The notes beneath the pieces were generated by a model. That model searched no databases. It had not been told where the DNA came from and was given only the letters and a program-made list of their open reading frames with translations. A stretch of 64,000 nt of DNA, from contig NZ_JAFCMB010000001.1 of the NCBI RefSeq assembly GCF_018130145.1, positions 248,001 through 312,000 on the forward strand. The letters are read 5' to 3'. Positions within the stretch are counted from its first letter, which is position 1. The number at the start of each line of letters is the position of its first letter. This document shows, piece after piece, positions 56,938 through 64,000 of this stretch. Both the position numbers and the translations under genes were made by a program. This stretch comes from Bradyrhizobium sp. AUGA SZCCT0176 (GTDB lineage: Bacteria; Pseudomonadota; Alphaproteobacteria; Rhizobiales; Xanthobacteraceae).

Positions 56938-58470
56938 CTAGCCTTGCTTGTTCTGGCGCAGCAACGACATGCCGGTCATGTCCGCCGGCTTCGGCAATTG
57001 CATCAGGTCGAGCAGTGTCGGCGCAATGTCCGCCAGCCGGCCTTCCGCCAAGGTCACGCCGCCGCCGCCCTGCAGCAGCAGGGGCACCGGGTTCGTCGTG
57101 TGAGCCGTATGCGGACCGCCGGTGACAGGGTCGCGCATCATTTCGCAGTTGCCGTGATCGGCGGTCACCAGCAGCGCGCCGCCGGATCGCTCGATCGCCT
57201 CCGAGATTTTCCCGAGCGCGGTATCGACGGTTTCGACCGCCTTGATCGCGGCCGTCAGGTTTCCCGAGTGGCCTACCATGTCCGGATTGGCGTAGTTCAG
57301 CACGATTAGATCGTACTTGCCTCCGTCGATCGCCTCCACGGCTTTCGCCGTCAGTTCGGCGGCCGACATCTCCGGCTGCAGGTCATAGGTCGCGACCTTG
57401 GGCGAAGGCACCATGATGCGGTCTTCGCCGGGAAAAGGTTCTTCCCGTCCACCGTTGAGAAAATAGGTGACGTGCGGATACTTTTCCGTTTCGGCCATCC
57501 GCACTTGCGTCCGGTTTGCCGCTGATGTGACTTCGCCCAGGATGTTTGGAAACGCCTGCGGCGGAAATATCGTCTGCATCAGCCGGTCCAGATCAGCGCT
57601 GTACTGCGTCATTCCAACGGCGGCGGTGTACCGGACGCTGCGTTTGCGCGGGAAACCGTCGAACGACGGATCGAGCATCGCACCAAGGATCTCGCGGACG
57701 CGGTCGGCGCGAAAGTTGAAGCTCAGCACGCCGTCGCCGTCTTTGATGCCGGCGTAATTGCCGATCACCGACGGCACCACGAACTCGTCGGTGACATCAT
57801 GCGCATAGGCATCAGACATGGCCGATTGCGCGTCGGCAAAATGCGGGCCTTCGGCCTCGACGATGGCGTCATAGGCTTTGCCAACGCGTTCCCAGCGCTT
57901 GTCGCGGTCCATCGCATAATATCGACCGACAACGGTTGCGATCGGAACCTGTGGCGGCAGCGCAGCGCTCAGCCGCTTCAAATCATCGGCTCCCGATCGC
58001 GGCGGCGTATCGCGTCCGTCCGTCAGCGCGTGTACGACCGCCGGCACGCCGTGCTCAGCGAGGATCGCGGCCAGTGCGGCGACGTGGTCCTGATGCGAAT
58101 GGACGCCGCCCGGCGACACCAGTCCGATCAGATGACAGGTGCCGCCGCTCTGCTTCAGCGCCTGGACCAGGGCGGTGAGCGCCGGCGCGGATTTGATTTC
58201 GCCGGACGCAATGGCGTCGTTGATCCGCGGCAGGTCCTGCATCACCACGCGGCCCGCGCCGATGTTCAGGTGCCCGACTTCGGAATTGCCCATCTGCCCA
58301 TCGGGCAGCCCGACATCCCGCCCTGATGTCCGCAGGAAGGCGCGCGGACCCGCGTTCCACAGGCGATCGAAATTCGGTGTCCTGGCCTGACGGACGGCAT
58401 TGTCGGCGGGATCCTCCCGCCAACCCCAACCATCCAATATCGCTAGCATCACCGGGCGGCGCTTCTGCAT
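56938..58470 (-). CDS. gpmI: 2,3-Bisphosphoglycerate-independent phosphoglycerate mutase
   Basis: 510-residue di-manganese enzyme of the alkaline phosphatase superfamily. LAILDGWGWREDPADNAV, nucleophile Ser in QMGNSEVGHLNIGAGRVV, ALTDGRDTPPRSG, and the C-terminal metal site VTADHGNCEMM. Interconverts 3- and 2-phosphoglycerate. Confidence 0.97.
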   Translation of the reverse strand: MQKRRPVMLAILDGWGWREDPADNAVRQARTPNFDRLWNAGPRAFLRTSGRDVGLPDGQMGNSEVGHLNIGAGRVVMQDLPRINDAIASGEIKSAPALTALVQALKQSGGTCHLIGLVSPGGVHSHQDHVAALAAILAEHGVPAVVHALTDGRDTPPRSGADDLKRLSAALPPQVPIATVVGRYYAMDRDKRWERVGKAYDAIVEAEGPHFADAQSAMSDAYAHDVTDEFVVPSVIGNYAGIKDGDGVLSFNFRADRVREILGAMLDPSFDGFPRKRSVRYTAAVGMTQYSADLDRLMQTIFPPQAFPNILGEVTSAANRTQVRMAETEKYPHVTYFLNGGREEPFPGEDRIMVPSPKVATYDLQPEMSAAELTAKAVEAIDGGKYDLIVLNYANPDMVGHSGNLTAAIKAVETVDTALGKISEAIERSGGALLVTADHGNCEMMRDPVTGGPHTAHTTNPVPLLLQGGGGVTLAEGRLADIAPTLLDLMQLPKPADMTGMSLLRQNKQG

Positions 58471-58603
58471 CGACGGGCCTTTCGCTGTTTACCCCGGGCG
58501 TGGTTGTGAGCGATCGATACGCGATCGTCAATCGACGCGCGCCGTCAGTGTTCCGGCCGGGTGCTCTGCGAGGTTGGCATATCAGCTATGGGTAATGGGA
58601 GGC

Positions 58604-58687
58604 CGTAGGATGGGTTGAGCTCTTCGCGAAACCCATCAATTGCGCGACAAACGTGATGGGTTTCGCAAGGGCTCAACCCATCCTACG
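58604..58687. repeat. Palindromic intergenic repeat, family A (copy 4)
   Basis: CGTAGGATGGGTTGAGCTCT, TCGCGAAACCCATCA pair with TGATGGGTTTCGC and GGGCTCAACCCATCCTACG. Almost the mirror of copy 2. Lies in the 234-bp gap upstream of gpmI and downstream of the Ada-like gene. Confidence 0.88.
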
Positions 58688-58704
58688 AACCACGAACAAC
58701 GATC

Positions 58705-59622
58705 TCAATGCAGCCCGACCTGGCCGGCTTCCCAGCCCAGCATCGCCTGCTTGCGGGTGATGCCCCAGTGATAGCCGGTGAGCGCGCCGCCTTTGCCGAG
58801 TGCGCGATGGCAGGGCACTACGAACGACACCGGGTTGCGGCCGACCGCAGCACCAACCGCGCGAGAGGCTTTTGGATTCTTGATCTTGTTGGCGATGTCG
58901 GAATAGCTGACCGCGCGGCCCATCGGGATCTTCAGCAAGGTTTCCCAAACGCGCACCTCGAAATCAGTACCGATCAGGACCACGCGCAGCGGCTGGTCCG
59001 GCCGCCACATCCTGGTGTCGAAGATGCGCTGCGCGAGACCGGCCGTGCCGTCGCGATCCTCGACATAGGTAGCGTTGGGCCAGCGCCGCTTCATGTCGGC
59101 GAAAGATGCCGGCTCCTCGCCGGGATCGGCGAAGGCAAGCCCCGCAAGGCCGCGGCCGCTGGCGATCACGATGGCAGTGCCGAACGGCGAGGGATGGAAA
59201 CCGTAGCGCAGCGTCATGCCGGCGCCGCCGTTCTTCCATTCGCCCGGCGACATCGCTTCATGCGTCACGAACAGATCGTGCAGCCGGCCCGGACCCGACA
59301 GGCCCGAGTCGAGGGCGGCGTCGATCACGCTGGCCGAGTCGCGCAACAGGCCCTTGGCGTGATCGAGCGTCAGCGCCTGCATGAAGTCCTTTGGCGTCAG
59401 CCCGGCCCAGCGGCGGAACAGAAGGTGTAATTCATCTGGCGTCACCGAGGCGGCATCTGCCATCGCTTCGATGGTCGGCTGCGCGCGCCAGTGTTCCGAG
59501 ATGAAGGCGATGGCGCGGCGCACGGAATCATAGTCGCGCAGCGCGGCGTTCTGGGGGCCCGGCTTGGCCAGGCGCTGGTCATGTATGGCAAGTGTCATCA
59601 TGGGATCAGATTTAGGGCTCAT
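58705..59622 (-). CDS. Ada-like AraC/methylated-DNA cysteine methyltransferase
   Basis: 305 residues. N-terminal AraC-type HTH (EAMADAASVTPDELHLLFRRWAGLTPKDFMQAL) and a C-terminal O6-alkylguanine-DNA alkyltransferase domain with the acceptor Cys in SFVVPCHRALGKGGALTGYHWG. The N-terminal zinc domain of full Ada, which senses methylphosphotriesters, is missing, so activation would differ from E. coli Ada. DNA-repair role is well supported; regulatory role is inferred. Confidence 0.9.
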   Translation of the reverse strand: MSPKSDPMMTLAIHDQRLAKPGPQNAALRDYDSVRRAIAFISEHWRAQPTIEAMADAASVTPDELHLLFRRWAGLTPKDFMQALTLDHAKGLLRDSASVIDAALDSGLSGPGRLHDLFVTHEAMSPGEWKNGGAGMTLRYGFHPSPFGTAIVIASGRGLAGLAFADPGEEPASFADMKRRWPNATYVEDRDGTAGLAQRIFDTRMWRPDQPLRVVLIGTDFEVRVWETLLKIPMGRAVSYSDIANKIKNPKASRAVGAAVGRNPVSFVVPCHRALGKGGALTGYHWGITRKQAMLGWEAGQVGLH

Positions 59623-59656
59623 CCGACGTCCAAACCACCCGATTTCCGATAGGAGA

Positions 59657-60178
59657 TCACGTTACGGGGTTGTACGTGATGCCGCGTTTGGCGGCTTGCA
59701 GCGCGGCCAGTAAAGCCTTGGCAAAGCTTGCCTTTTCGTCCGGCCCCAAAAAATACCCGACCGAGACGCGGCGGCCGCGCGAGACCAGATAAAGCCGCTC
59801 GATGCCGAATTCGGGGTCGCCGGTCTGATCAAGCCGCACCCAGAGCGGATTGAGCACCCACTCCACCACATGGCCGCGGTGGCTGACCCGGCGCACCCGC
59901 AGCTCCGACGGCGTCACCGTGATTTCCTCCGACGCATTGGCGGTGCGGAAATTGACCCGGAACGCCCAGTAGATCACGAGCACGTCGAGCCCGAAGAATC
60001 CGAACACCGGCCAGGCGCCCATCAACAGAAACGCGACGCCCGCGACAAAGCTCACCGCACATAGGAATGCCATCAGCACCAGGAAGCCGGTGCGGTTGAG
60101 CGAACGATGCGGCGTCAGCCGAGCCGAAAACAGCTTCGGCTGGTCAACCTCCCGATCAAAGTCGTTGCTTGCGGTCAT
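59657..60178 (-). CDS. DUF2244 family membrane protein
   Basis: 173 residues. Two membrane spans (GFLVLMAFLCAVSFVAGVAFLLMG and VFGFFGLDVLVIYWAFRVNF) followed by a cytosolic domain with ITVTPSELRVRRVSHRG and VGYFLGPDEKASFAKAL. Function unknown; the family often accompanies nth in Rhizobiales, as here in divergent orientation. Confidence 0.87.
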   Translation of the reverse strand: MTASNDFDREVDQPKLFSARLTPHRSLNRTGFLVLMAFLCAVSFVAGVAFLLMGAWPVFGFFGLDVLVIYWAFRVNFRTANASEEITVTPSELRVRRVSHRGHVVEWVLNPLWVRLDQTGDPEFGIERLYLVSRGRRVSVGYFLGPDEKASFAKALLAALQAAKRGITYNPVT

Positions 60179-60200
60179 CGCTGGTCAGTATACCCGGATC

Positions 60201-60977
60201 ATGGCCAAAATCATCCGCGCTAAAGCTGACAAAAAACCAAGCGTTCCACCCGTGCCAAGTAAAACCGCAAGTAAAACCGCAAGGAAAACAGCCAAAAAGG
60301 CCATGGCCAAGCCCGTGGCGAAGCGATCACCAAAGCCAAAACCCTGGACCTCAGCCGAGGTCCATGAGGCGTTCAGCCGCTTTCGGAAAGCCAATCCGGA
60401 GCCGAAGGGCGAGCTCGAACATCTCAACCCCTACACGCTGCTGGTCGCCGTGGTGCTGTCGGCGCAGGCGACCGACGCCGGCGTCAACCGCGCGACGCGC
60501 CCCCTGTTCGCGGTGGCGGATACGCCCGAGAAGATGCTGGCGCTCGGCGAGGACACCGTGCGCGACTACATCAAGACCATCGGGCTTTATCGCAACAAGG
60601 CCAAGAACGTCATCGCGCTCTCGCAGAAGCTGATCACGGAATTCGGCGGTGAGGTGCCGCGCACCCGCGCCGAGATCGAGTCGCTGCCCGGCGCCGGCCG
60701 CAAGACCGCCAATGTCGTGCTCAACATGGCCTTCGGCGAACACACCATGGCTGTCGATACCCACGTGTTCCGTGTCGGCAATCGCACCGGAATGGCGCCC
60801 GGCAATAACGTGCTCGAGGTCGAGCTCGGGATGGAAAAAGTGATCCCGTCCGAGTTCATGCTGCACGCCCACCACTGGCTGATCCTGCACGGCCGCTACA
60901 TCTGCCTCGCCCGCAAGCCGCGCTGCGATGTATGCGTGATCAACGATCTCTGCCGCTGGCCGGAGAAGACGGTGTGA
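60201..60977 (+). CDS. nth: Endonuclease III
   Basis: 258 residues. Base-excision glycosylase/AP lyase for oxidised pyrimidines. Helix-hairpin-helix ESLPGAGRKTANVVL with the catalytic Lys, catalytic Asp in AVDTHVFRVG, and the 4Fe-4S motif C-x6-C-x2-C-x5-C in CLARKPRCDVCVINDLC. The N-terminus has an extra Lys/Ala/Thr-rich tail of about 45 residues with SKTASKTARKTAKK repeats, probably a DNA-contact extension. ATG at 60201. Confidence 0.95.
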   Translation: MAKIIRAKADKKPSVPPVPSKTASKTARKTAKKAMAKPVAKRSPKPKPWTSAEVHEAFSRFRKANPEPKGELEHLNPYTLLVAVVLSAQATDAGVNRATRPLFAVADTPEKMLALGEDTVRDYIKTIGLYRNKAKNVIALSQKLITEFGGEVPRTRAEIESLPGAGRKTANVVLNMAFGEHTMAVDTHVFRVGNRTGMAPGNNVLEVELGMEKVIPSEFMLHAHHWLILHGRYICLARKPRCDVCVINDLCRWPEKTV

Positions 60978-60992
60978 GGTTTGTGGTTCTTA

Positions 60993-61121
60993 CCTCGCCC
61001 CGCTTGCGGGGAGAGGTCGGATCGCACTTGCGATCCGGGTGAGGGGGTACAGGTCCTTCGGCAATCTTTGCTCGGAGAGAGGCCCTCACCCCAACCCTCT
61101 CCCCGCAAGAGCGGGGCGAGG
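60993..61121. repeat. Palindromic intergenic repeat, family F
   Basis: CCTCGCCCCGCTTGCGGGGA, GAGGTCGGATCGC on the left; CCCTCTCCCCGCAAGAGCGG, GGCGAGG on the right, with a small internal GGATCGCACTTGCGATCC hairpin. Between convergent nth and the EI24-like gene; likely a bidirectional transcription end. Confidence 0.8.
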
Positions 61122-61131
61122 GAGAAGATAC

Positions 61132-61884
61132 TCACACCACAGGCATTCCCGTGCGCCGCGACGGCTCGATCAACTCCGGCCGGGGGCCGCTCAATCGCTT
61201 GTGCATATGGACCATGAAGGCCATGCCGAACAGCGGCGTCGCCAGGTTGACGATCGGGATCGAGACAAAGGCGGCGATGAACAGTCCCGCCGTGAACACG
61301 GTCGCCGCATTGTCCTTGCGCATCGCCTTGGCTTCCGCGGGCGAGCGGAAACGCATCGCCGCGAGCTCGAAATATTCCCGGCCCAGCAGCCAGGCGGTGG
61401 CGAAGAAGAAAATCAGAAAACCGGCGCCCGCGAACAGCACGAACGGCAGCGCGATCAGATAGACCAGGATGGTCAGCAGCGCCGTCTTGATGCCCTCGGG
61501 GATCGCGACGCCAAGCGGCAGCGCGGAGCCGGGCTTCTCTGCCGGATAATGCTCGCGCTCGACATGGTCGGCGACGTCGTCAACGAACACGCTGGCGACC
61601 AGCGAGGTGATCGCCGGCATCAGGAAGATGCCGCCAAGTACGACGCCAAGCCCGGCCGCGATCGAGACGATCCAGGCCAGGATGTTCAGCGGCGTGTGAA
61701 AGCCAGGTCCCAGCAGCCCTTCCGCCCAGACCTCGCCATATTCGGCGAACCAGCTGAGCAGCCGCTGCAGTCCGACCGCCAGCACCGTGATCAGGACCAG
61801 CGCCAGCCCGATCGAACGCCACAGAATGGTGCGCATCGGCGGCGCCAGGATTTGGGAAAGCGCCTTGACGGCGGCGTCCAGCAT
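61132..61884 (-). CDS. EI24/CysZ-like membrane protein
   Basis: 250 residues with about six hydrophobic spans. LAPPMRTILWRSIGLALVLITVLAVG, DDVADHVEREHYPAEKPG and LLGREYFELAAMRFRSPAEAKAMRK are typical of the EI24 domain (CysZ family). CysZ is a sulfate importer in some bacteria; no cys genes are adjacent, so that role is not supported by context. Confidence 0.87.
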   Translation of the reverse strand: MLDAAVKALSQILAPPMRTILWRSIGLALVLITVLAVGLQRLLSWFAEYGEVWAEGLLGPGFHTPLNILAWIVSIAAGLGVVLGGIFLMPAITSLVASVFVDDVADHVEREHYPAEKPGSALPLGVAIPEGIKTALLTILVYLIALPFVLFAGAGFLIFFFATAWLLGREYFELAAMRFRSPAEAKAMRKDNAATVFTAGLFIAAFVSIPIVNLATPLFGMAFMVHMHKRLSGPRPELIEPSRRTGMPVV

Positions 61885-62116
61885 GATGGCCTCTGTTTCT
61901 CGCTAAAAACCCTCGCGAGAGGTAGAGATGCAATCGGGCTTCGGCAAGACCTGGGCAGAAGGCCTGGGCAGAAGGCCTGGGCAGGGATCGCCGGTGACGA
62001 TCCCGCCCATGCATTTGCGTCATGCAGCCGTGACGGCACCATCAGGCAGATTATGTTTTCCCGGCAAGTCCTGAAGGCCTAGTCTGGCCGACGACAGACG
62101 GCGCAAGGGAGAAACC

Positions 62117-63280
62117 ATGACCGGGACGGGACTGCCGCTCGAGGGCGTGAGGGTCGTCGAGATGACCCATATGGTGATGGGTCCGACCTGCGGCATGATC
62201 CTGGCGCAGCTCGGCGCCGAGGTGATCAAGGTCGAACCACCCGTCGGCGACAAGACCCGCAGCCTCGGCGGCATGGGGGTCTCGTTCTTCCCGCTGTTCA
62301 ACCGCGGCAAGCGCAGCGTCGTGCTCGACCTCTCCAAGGCTGAGGATCGCGAGACCATGGACCGGCTGCTTGCCAGCGCCGACGTGTTTCTGGAAAATTT
62401 TCGCGACGGCCAGCTCGACAAGCAGGGGCTCGGCACCGAGGATTTGCGCCGCAAGCATCCGCATCTGATCGTCGCCGGCCACAAGGGATTTCTCTCCGGC
62501 CCCTACGAGCACCGTCCGGCGCTCGACGAGGTCGTGCAGATGATGTCGGGCCTCGCCGCGATGACCGGGACGCGCGACAAGCCGCAGCGCGTTGGTTCTT
62601 CCGCCAACGACATCATGGGCGGCATGTTCGGCGTGATCGCGATTTTAGCCGCGCTCTACCAGAAGCGCGGCGGCAACAAGGATGGCGCCGATATCAGGAT
62701 CGGGCTGTTCGAGAACTGCCTGTTTCTCGTCGCGCAGCACATGGTCGAATATGAAATGACCGGCCGCAAGCCGCGTTCGATGCCGGAGCGCGAACATGCC
62801 TGGCCGATCTATGACATCTTCGACACCGCCGGTGGCGGCCGCATTTTCATCGGCGTCGTCACCGAAGGTCACTGGCTGAGTTTCTGCCGCGAGTTCGGCT
62901 TGCAGGAATTTTTGGACGATCCGACCTTGCGCAACACCACGGAGCGGATCATGGCGCGGGACCGGATCATTCCGCGCGTCGCCGAGGTGATCAAAGGCTG
63001 GAACGTCACCGAGCTTTCGGCCAGGCTCGACGCGCTCAACATCTGCTTCTCGCCGATCAATCGCCCGGAGGATCTATTGCAGGACCCGCATGTGCTGCGC
63101 CCCGGCGGGCTAGTCAACAATTTCAACGCCGATGGCGCGCCGTTCCGCGTTCCCGCATTGCCGGTGGAATGGAACGGCGGCAATGTCGGCGAAGGCCTCA
63201 AGGTGCCGGTGCTTGGCGCCGACACCGAGGCTGTCAGAGCCGAACTGAACCAACAAACTTCAACCGACAACGCTGCGTGA
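62117..63280 (+). CDS. CaiB/BaiF-family (class III) CoA-transferase
   Basis: 387 residues. LPLEGVRVVEMTHMVMGPTCGMILAQLGAEVIKVEPP is the family opening; NRGKRSVVLDLSKAEDRE and YEHRPALDEVVQMMSGL follow, the latter with the candidate catalytic Asp. Moves CoA between acyl-CoA and a free acid. The next gene, seven bases on, encodes an HMG-CoA-lyase-like enzyme, so a dicarboxylate such as 3-hydroxy-3-methylglutarate or a related acid is a plausible acceptor (inference). Confidence 0.92.
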   Translation: MTGTGLPLEGVRVVEMTHMVMGPTCGMILAQLGAEVIKVEPPVGDKTRSLGGMGVSFFPLFNRGKRSVVLDLSKAEDRETMDRLLASADVFLENFRDGQLDKQGLGTEDLRRKHPHLIVAGHKGFLSGPYEHRPALDEVVQMMSGLAAMTGTRDKPQRVGSSANDIMGGMFGVIAILAALYQKRGGNKDGADIRIGLFENCLFLVAQHMVEYEMTGRKPRSMPEREHAWPIYDIFDTAGGGRIFIGVVTEGHWLSFCREFGLQEFLDDPTLRNTTERIMARDRIIPRVAEVIKGWNVTELSARLDALNICFSPINRPEDLLQDPHVLRPGGLVNNFNADGAPFRVPALPVEWNGGNVGEGLKVPVLGADTEAVRAELNQQTSTDNAA

Positions 63281-63287
63281 GGCTGCC

Positions 63288-64000
63288 ATGACCCGTCTTC
63301 AGGACGTCTATCCCGACAACAAGATCATTCTGCGCGAAGTCGGTTTGCGCGACGGGTTGCAGTTGGTGAAGAAGTTTCCGTCCACCGCCGCCAAGCAGCG
63401 CTGGATCCGCGACGAGTACGCCGCCGGCGTACGGCATTTCGAGGTCGGCTCGTTCTTGCCCGCGAAAACCTTTCCGCAATTCACCGATGTGCGCGACATC
63501 ATCGCGACCATTGCGTCGCTGCCGGGTGCCTATGGCATCGCGCTGACGCTGAACGAGCGCGGCGTCAACGAGGCGCTGGAATCAGGGGTGGCTGAAGTGG
63601 CCACCGTGGTCTCGGCGACCGAAGAGCACAGCCAGGCCAATGCCAACCGCTCTCGCGAATCCGCCATCGCCAACGTCAGGCGGCTCTGTGAGCTGCGTGA
63701 CGCAACCGCCCACAAGCCTGTCGTGAACGCCGCGATCTCGATGGCGCTGGGCTGTTCGATCGTCGGTGCCGTCGACCCGAATGAGGTGATCAGGATCGCG
63801 GAAAAGCTGTTCGAGGCCGGTGTCGACATGGTCGCGGTCGCCGACACCGTCGGCTATGCCGGGCCGAAGCAGGTCGGCGAGCTGACGGCGGCGGTGGTGA
63901 AGATCGCGGGACCAAAGCCGGTCTGCATTCATCTGCACGACACCCGCGGCATGGGCATCGCCAACGCTTCGGCCGCGCTCGACGCCGGCGCGCGCGTGCT
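63288..64000 (+). CDS. Hydroxymethylglutaryl-CoA lyase-like protein (3' truncated by window)
   Basis: At least 237 residues of a HMGL/DRE-TIM barrel. IILREVGLRDGLQ has the metal-binding Asp, EVGSFLPAKTFPQFTDV replaces the usual SFVSPKWVPQMAD region, and PVCIHLHDTRGMGIANA supplies the two metal His. The divergent substrate loop means citramalyl-CoA- or other 3-hydroxyacyl-CoA-lyase activity is possible. Overlaps no other gene and follows the CoA-transferase by seven bases. Confidence 0.9.
   Translation, partial: MTRLQDVYPDNKIILREVGLRDGLQLVKKFPSTAAKQRWIRDEYAAGVRHFEVGSFLPAKTFPQFTDVRDIIATIASLPGAYGIALTLNERGVNEALESGVAEVATVVSATEEHSQANANRSRESAIANVRRLCELRDATAHKPVVNAAISMALGCSIVGAVDPNEVIRIAEKLFEAGVDMVAVADTVGYAGPKQVGELTAAVVKIAGPKPVCIHLHDTRGMGIANASAALDAGARV

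Overview
This window looks like the replication-origin region of a chromosome from an alphaproteobacterium of the Bradyrhizobium/Rhodopseudomonas/Nitrobacter group. The support is: high GC; gene order rho-mnmE-mnmG-rsmG-parA-parB beside lptE-holA-leuS; the block ppsR-maf-coaE-dnaQ-secB-tim44 on the other side; the split hslV/hslU pair next to hisB-hisHAFE; hrcA-grpE and dnaKJ; and several families of palindromic intergenic repeats I associate from memory with Bradyrhizobiaceae. Genus assignment is inference. No tRNA, rRNA, insertion sequence, prophage or CRISPR array was recognised.

Layout. 0-2 kb: end of leuS, then lptE and holA on the plus strand. 2.1-10.5 kb: minus-strand block parB, parA, rsmG, mnmG, mnmE, rho, hemJ, with four parS palindromes between 4.59 and 6.86 kb. 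10.55-10.98 kb: a gene-free, partly AT-rich segment with many imperfect DnaA-box-like 9-mers, the best oriC candidate; genes run outward from it on both sides. 11-17.6 kb: ppsR, maf, coaE, dnaQ, (secB minus), tim44-like, mltA, smr. 17.6-22 kb: an unknown membrane protein, then hslV-GNAT-DUF2585-hslU. 22-27 kb: hisB, DUF2628, hisH, hisA, hisF, hisE, coaA.

27-36 kb: hybrid histidine kinase, small exported protein, a 1 kb repeat-rich gap, comM-like ATPase, alpha/beta hydrolase, small conserved protein, Tat-exported metallo-beta-lactamase-fold protein. 35-39 kb: gshB, yraN, rsmI with the divergent lipoprotein gene (LppC/LpoA-like). 39-41.2 kb: an unrecognised two-gene operon (fold-type-I PLP enzyme plus a protein with an HExxH motif). 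41.4-46 kb: hemW, rdgB, rph, divergent hrcA-grpE. 46-49.2 kb: VOC protein, AraC regulator, exported nicotinamidase-like hydrolase, exported unknown.

49.2-54 kb: dnaK behind a sequence that fits the alphaproteobacterial RpoH promoter consensus exactly, dnaJ after a likely attenuating terminator, then a PmtA-like methyltransferase. 53.7-64 kb: FMN reductase, pyrF, DUF1330, dapB, GNAT, gpmI, Ada-like methyltransferase, DUF2244, nth, EI24/CysZ-like membrane protein, and a CaiB/BaiF CoA-transferase followed by an HMG-CoA-lyase-like gene cut by the window end.

The window is mostly housekeeping: replication and segregation (oriC, ParABS, HolA, DnaQ), tRNA/rRNA modification (MnmEG, RsmG, RsmI), proteostasis (HrcA, GrpE, DnaKJ, HslUV, SecB), envelope (LptE, MltA, LppC, PmtA-like), and histidine, lysine, pyrimidine, CoA and glutathione biosynthesis. 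The least explained pieces are the PLP/HExxH operon, the TTTGCTGCA cluster upstream of mnmE, the tandem 9-mers in the presumed origin, and the repeat families.
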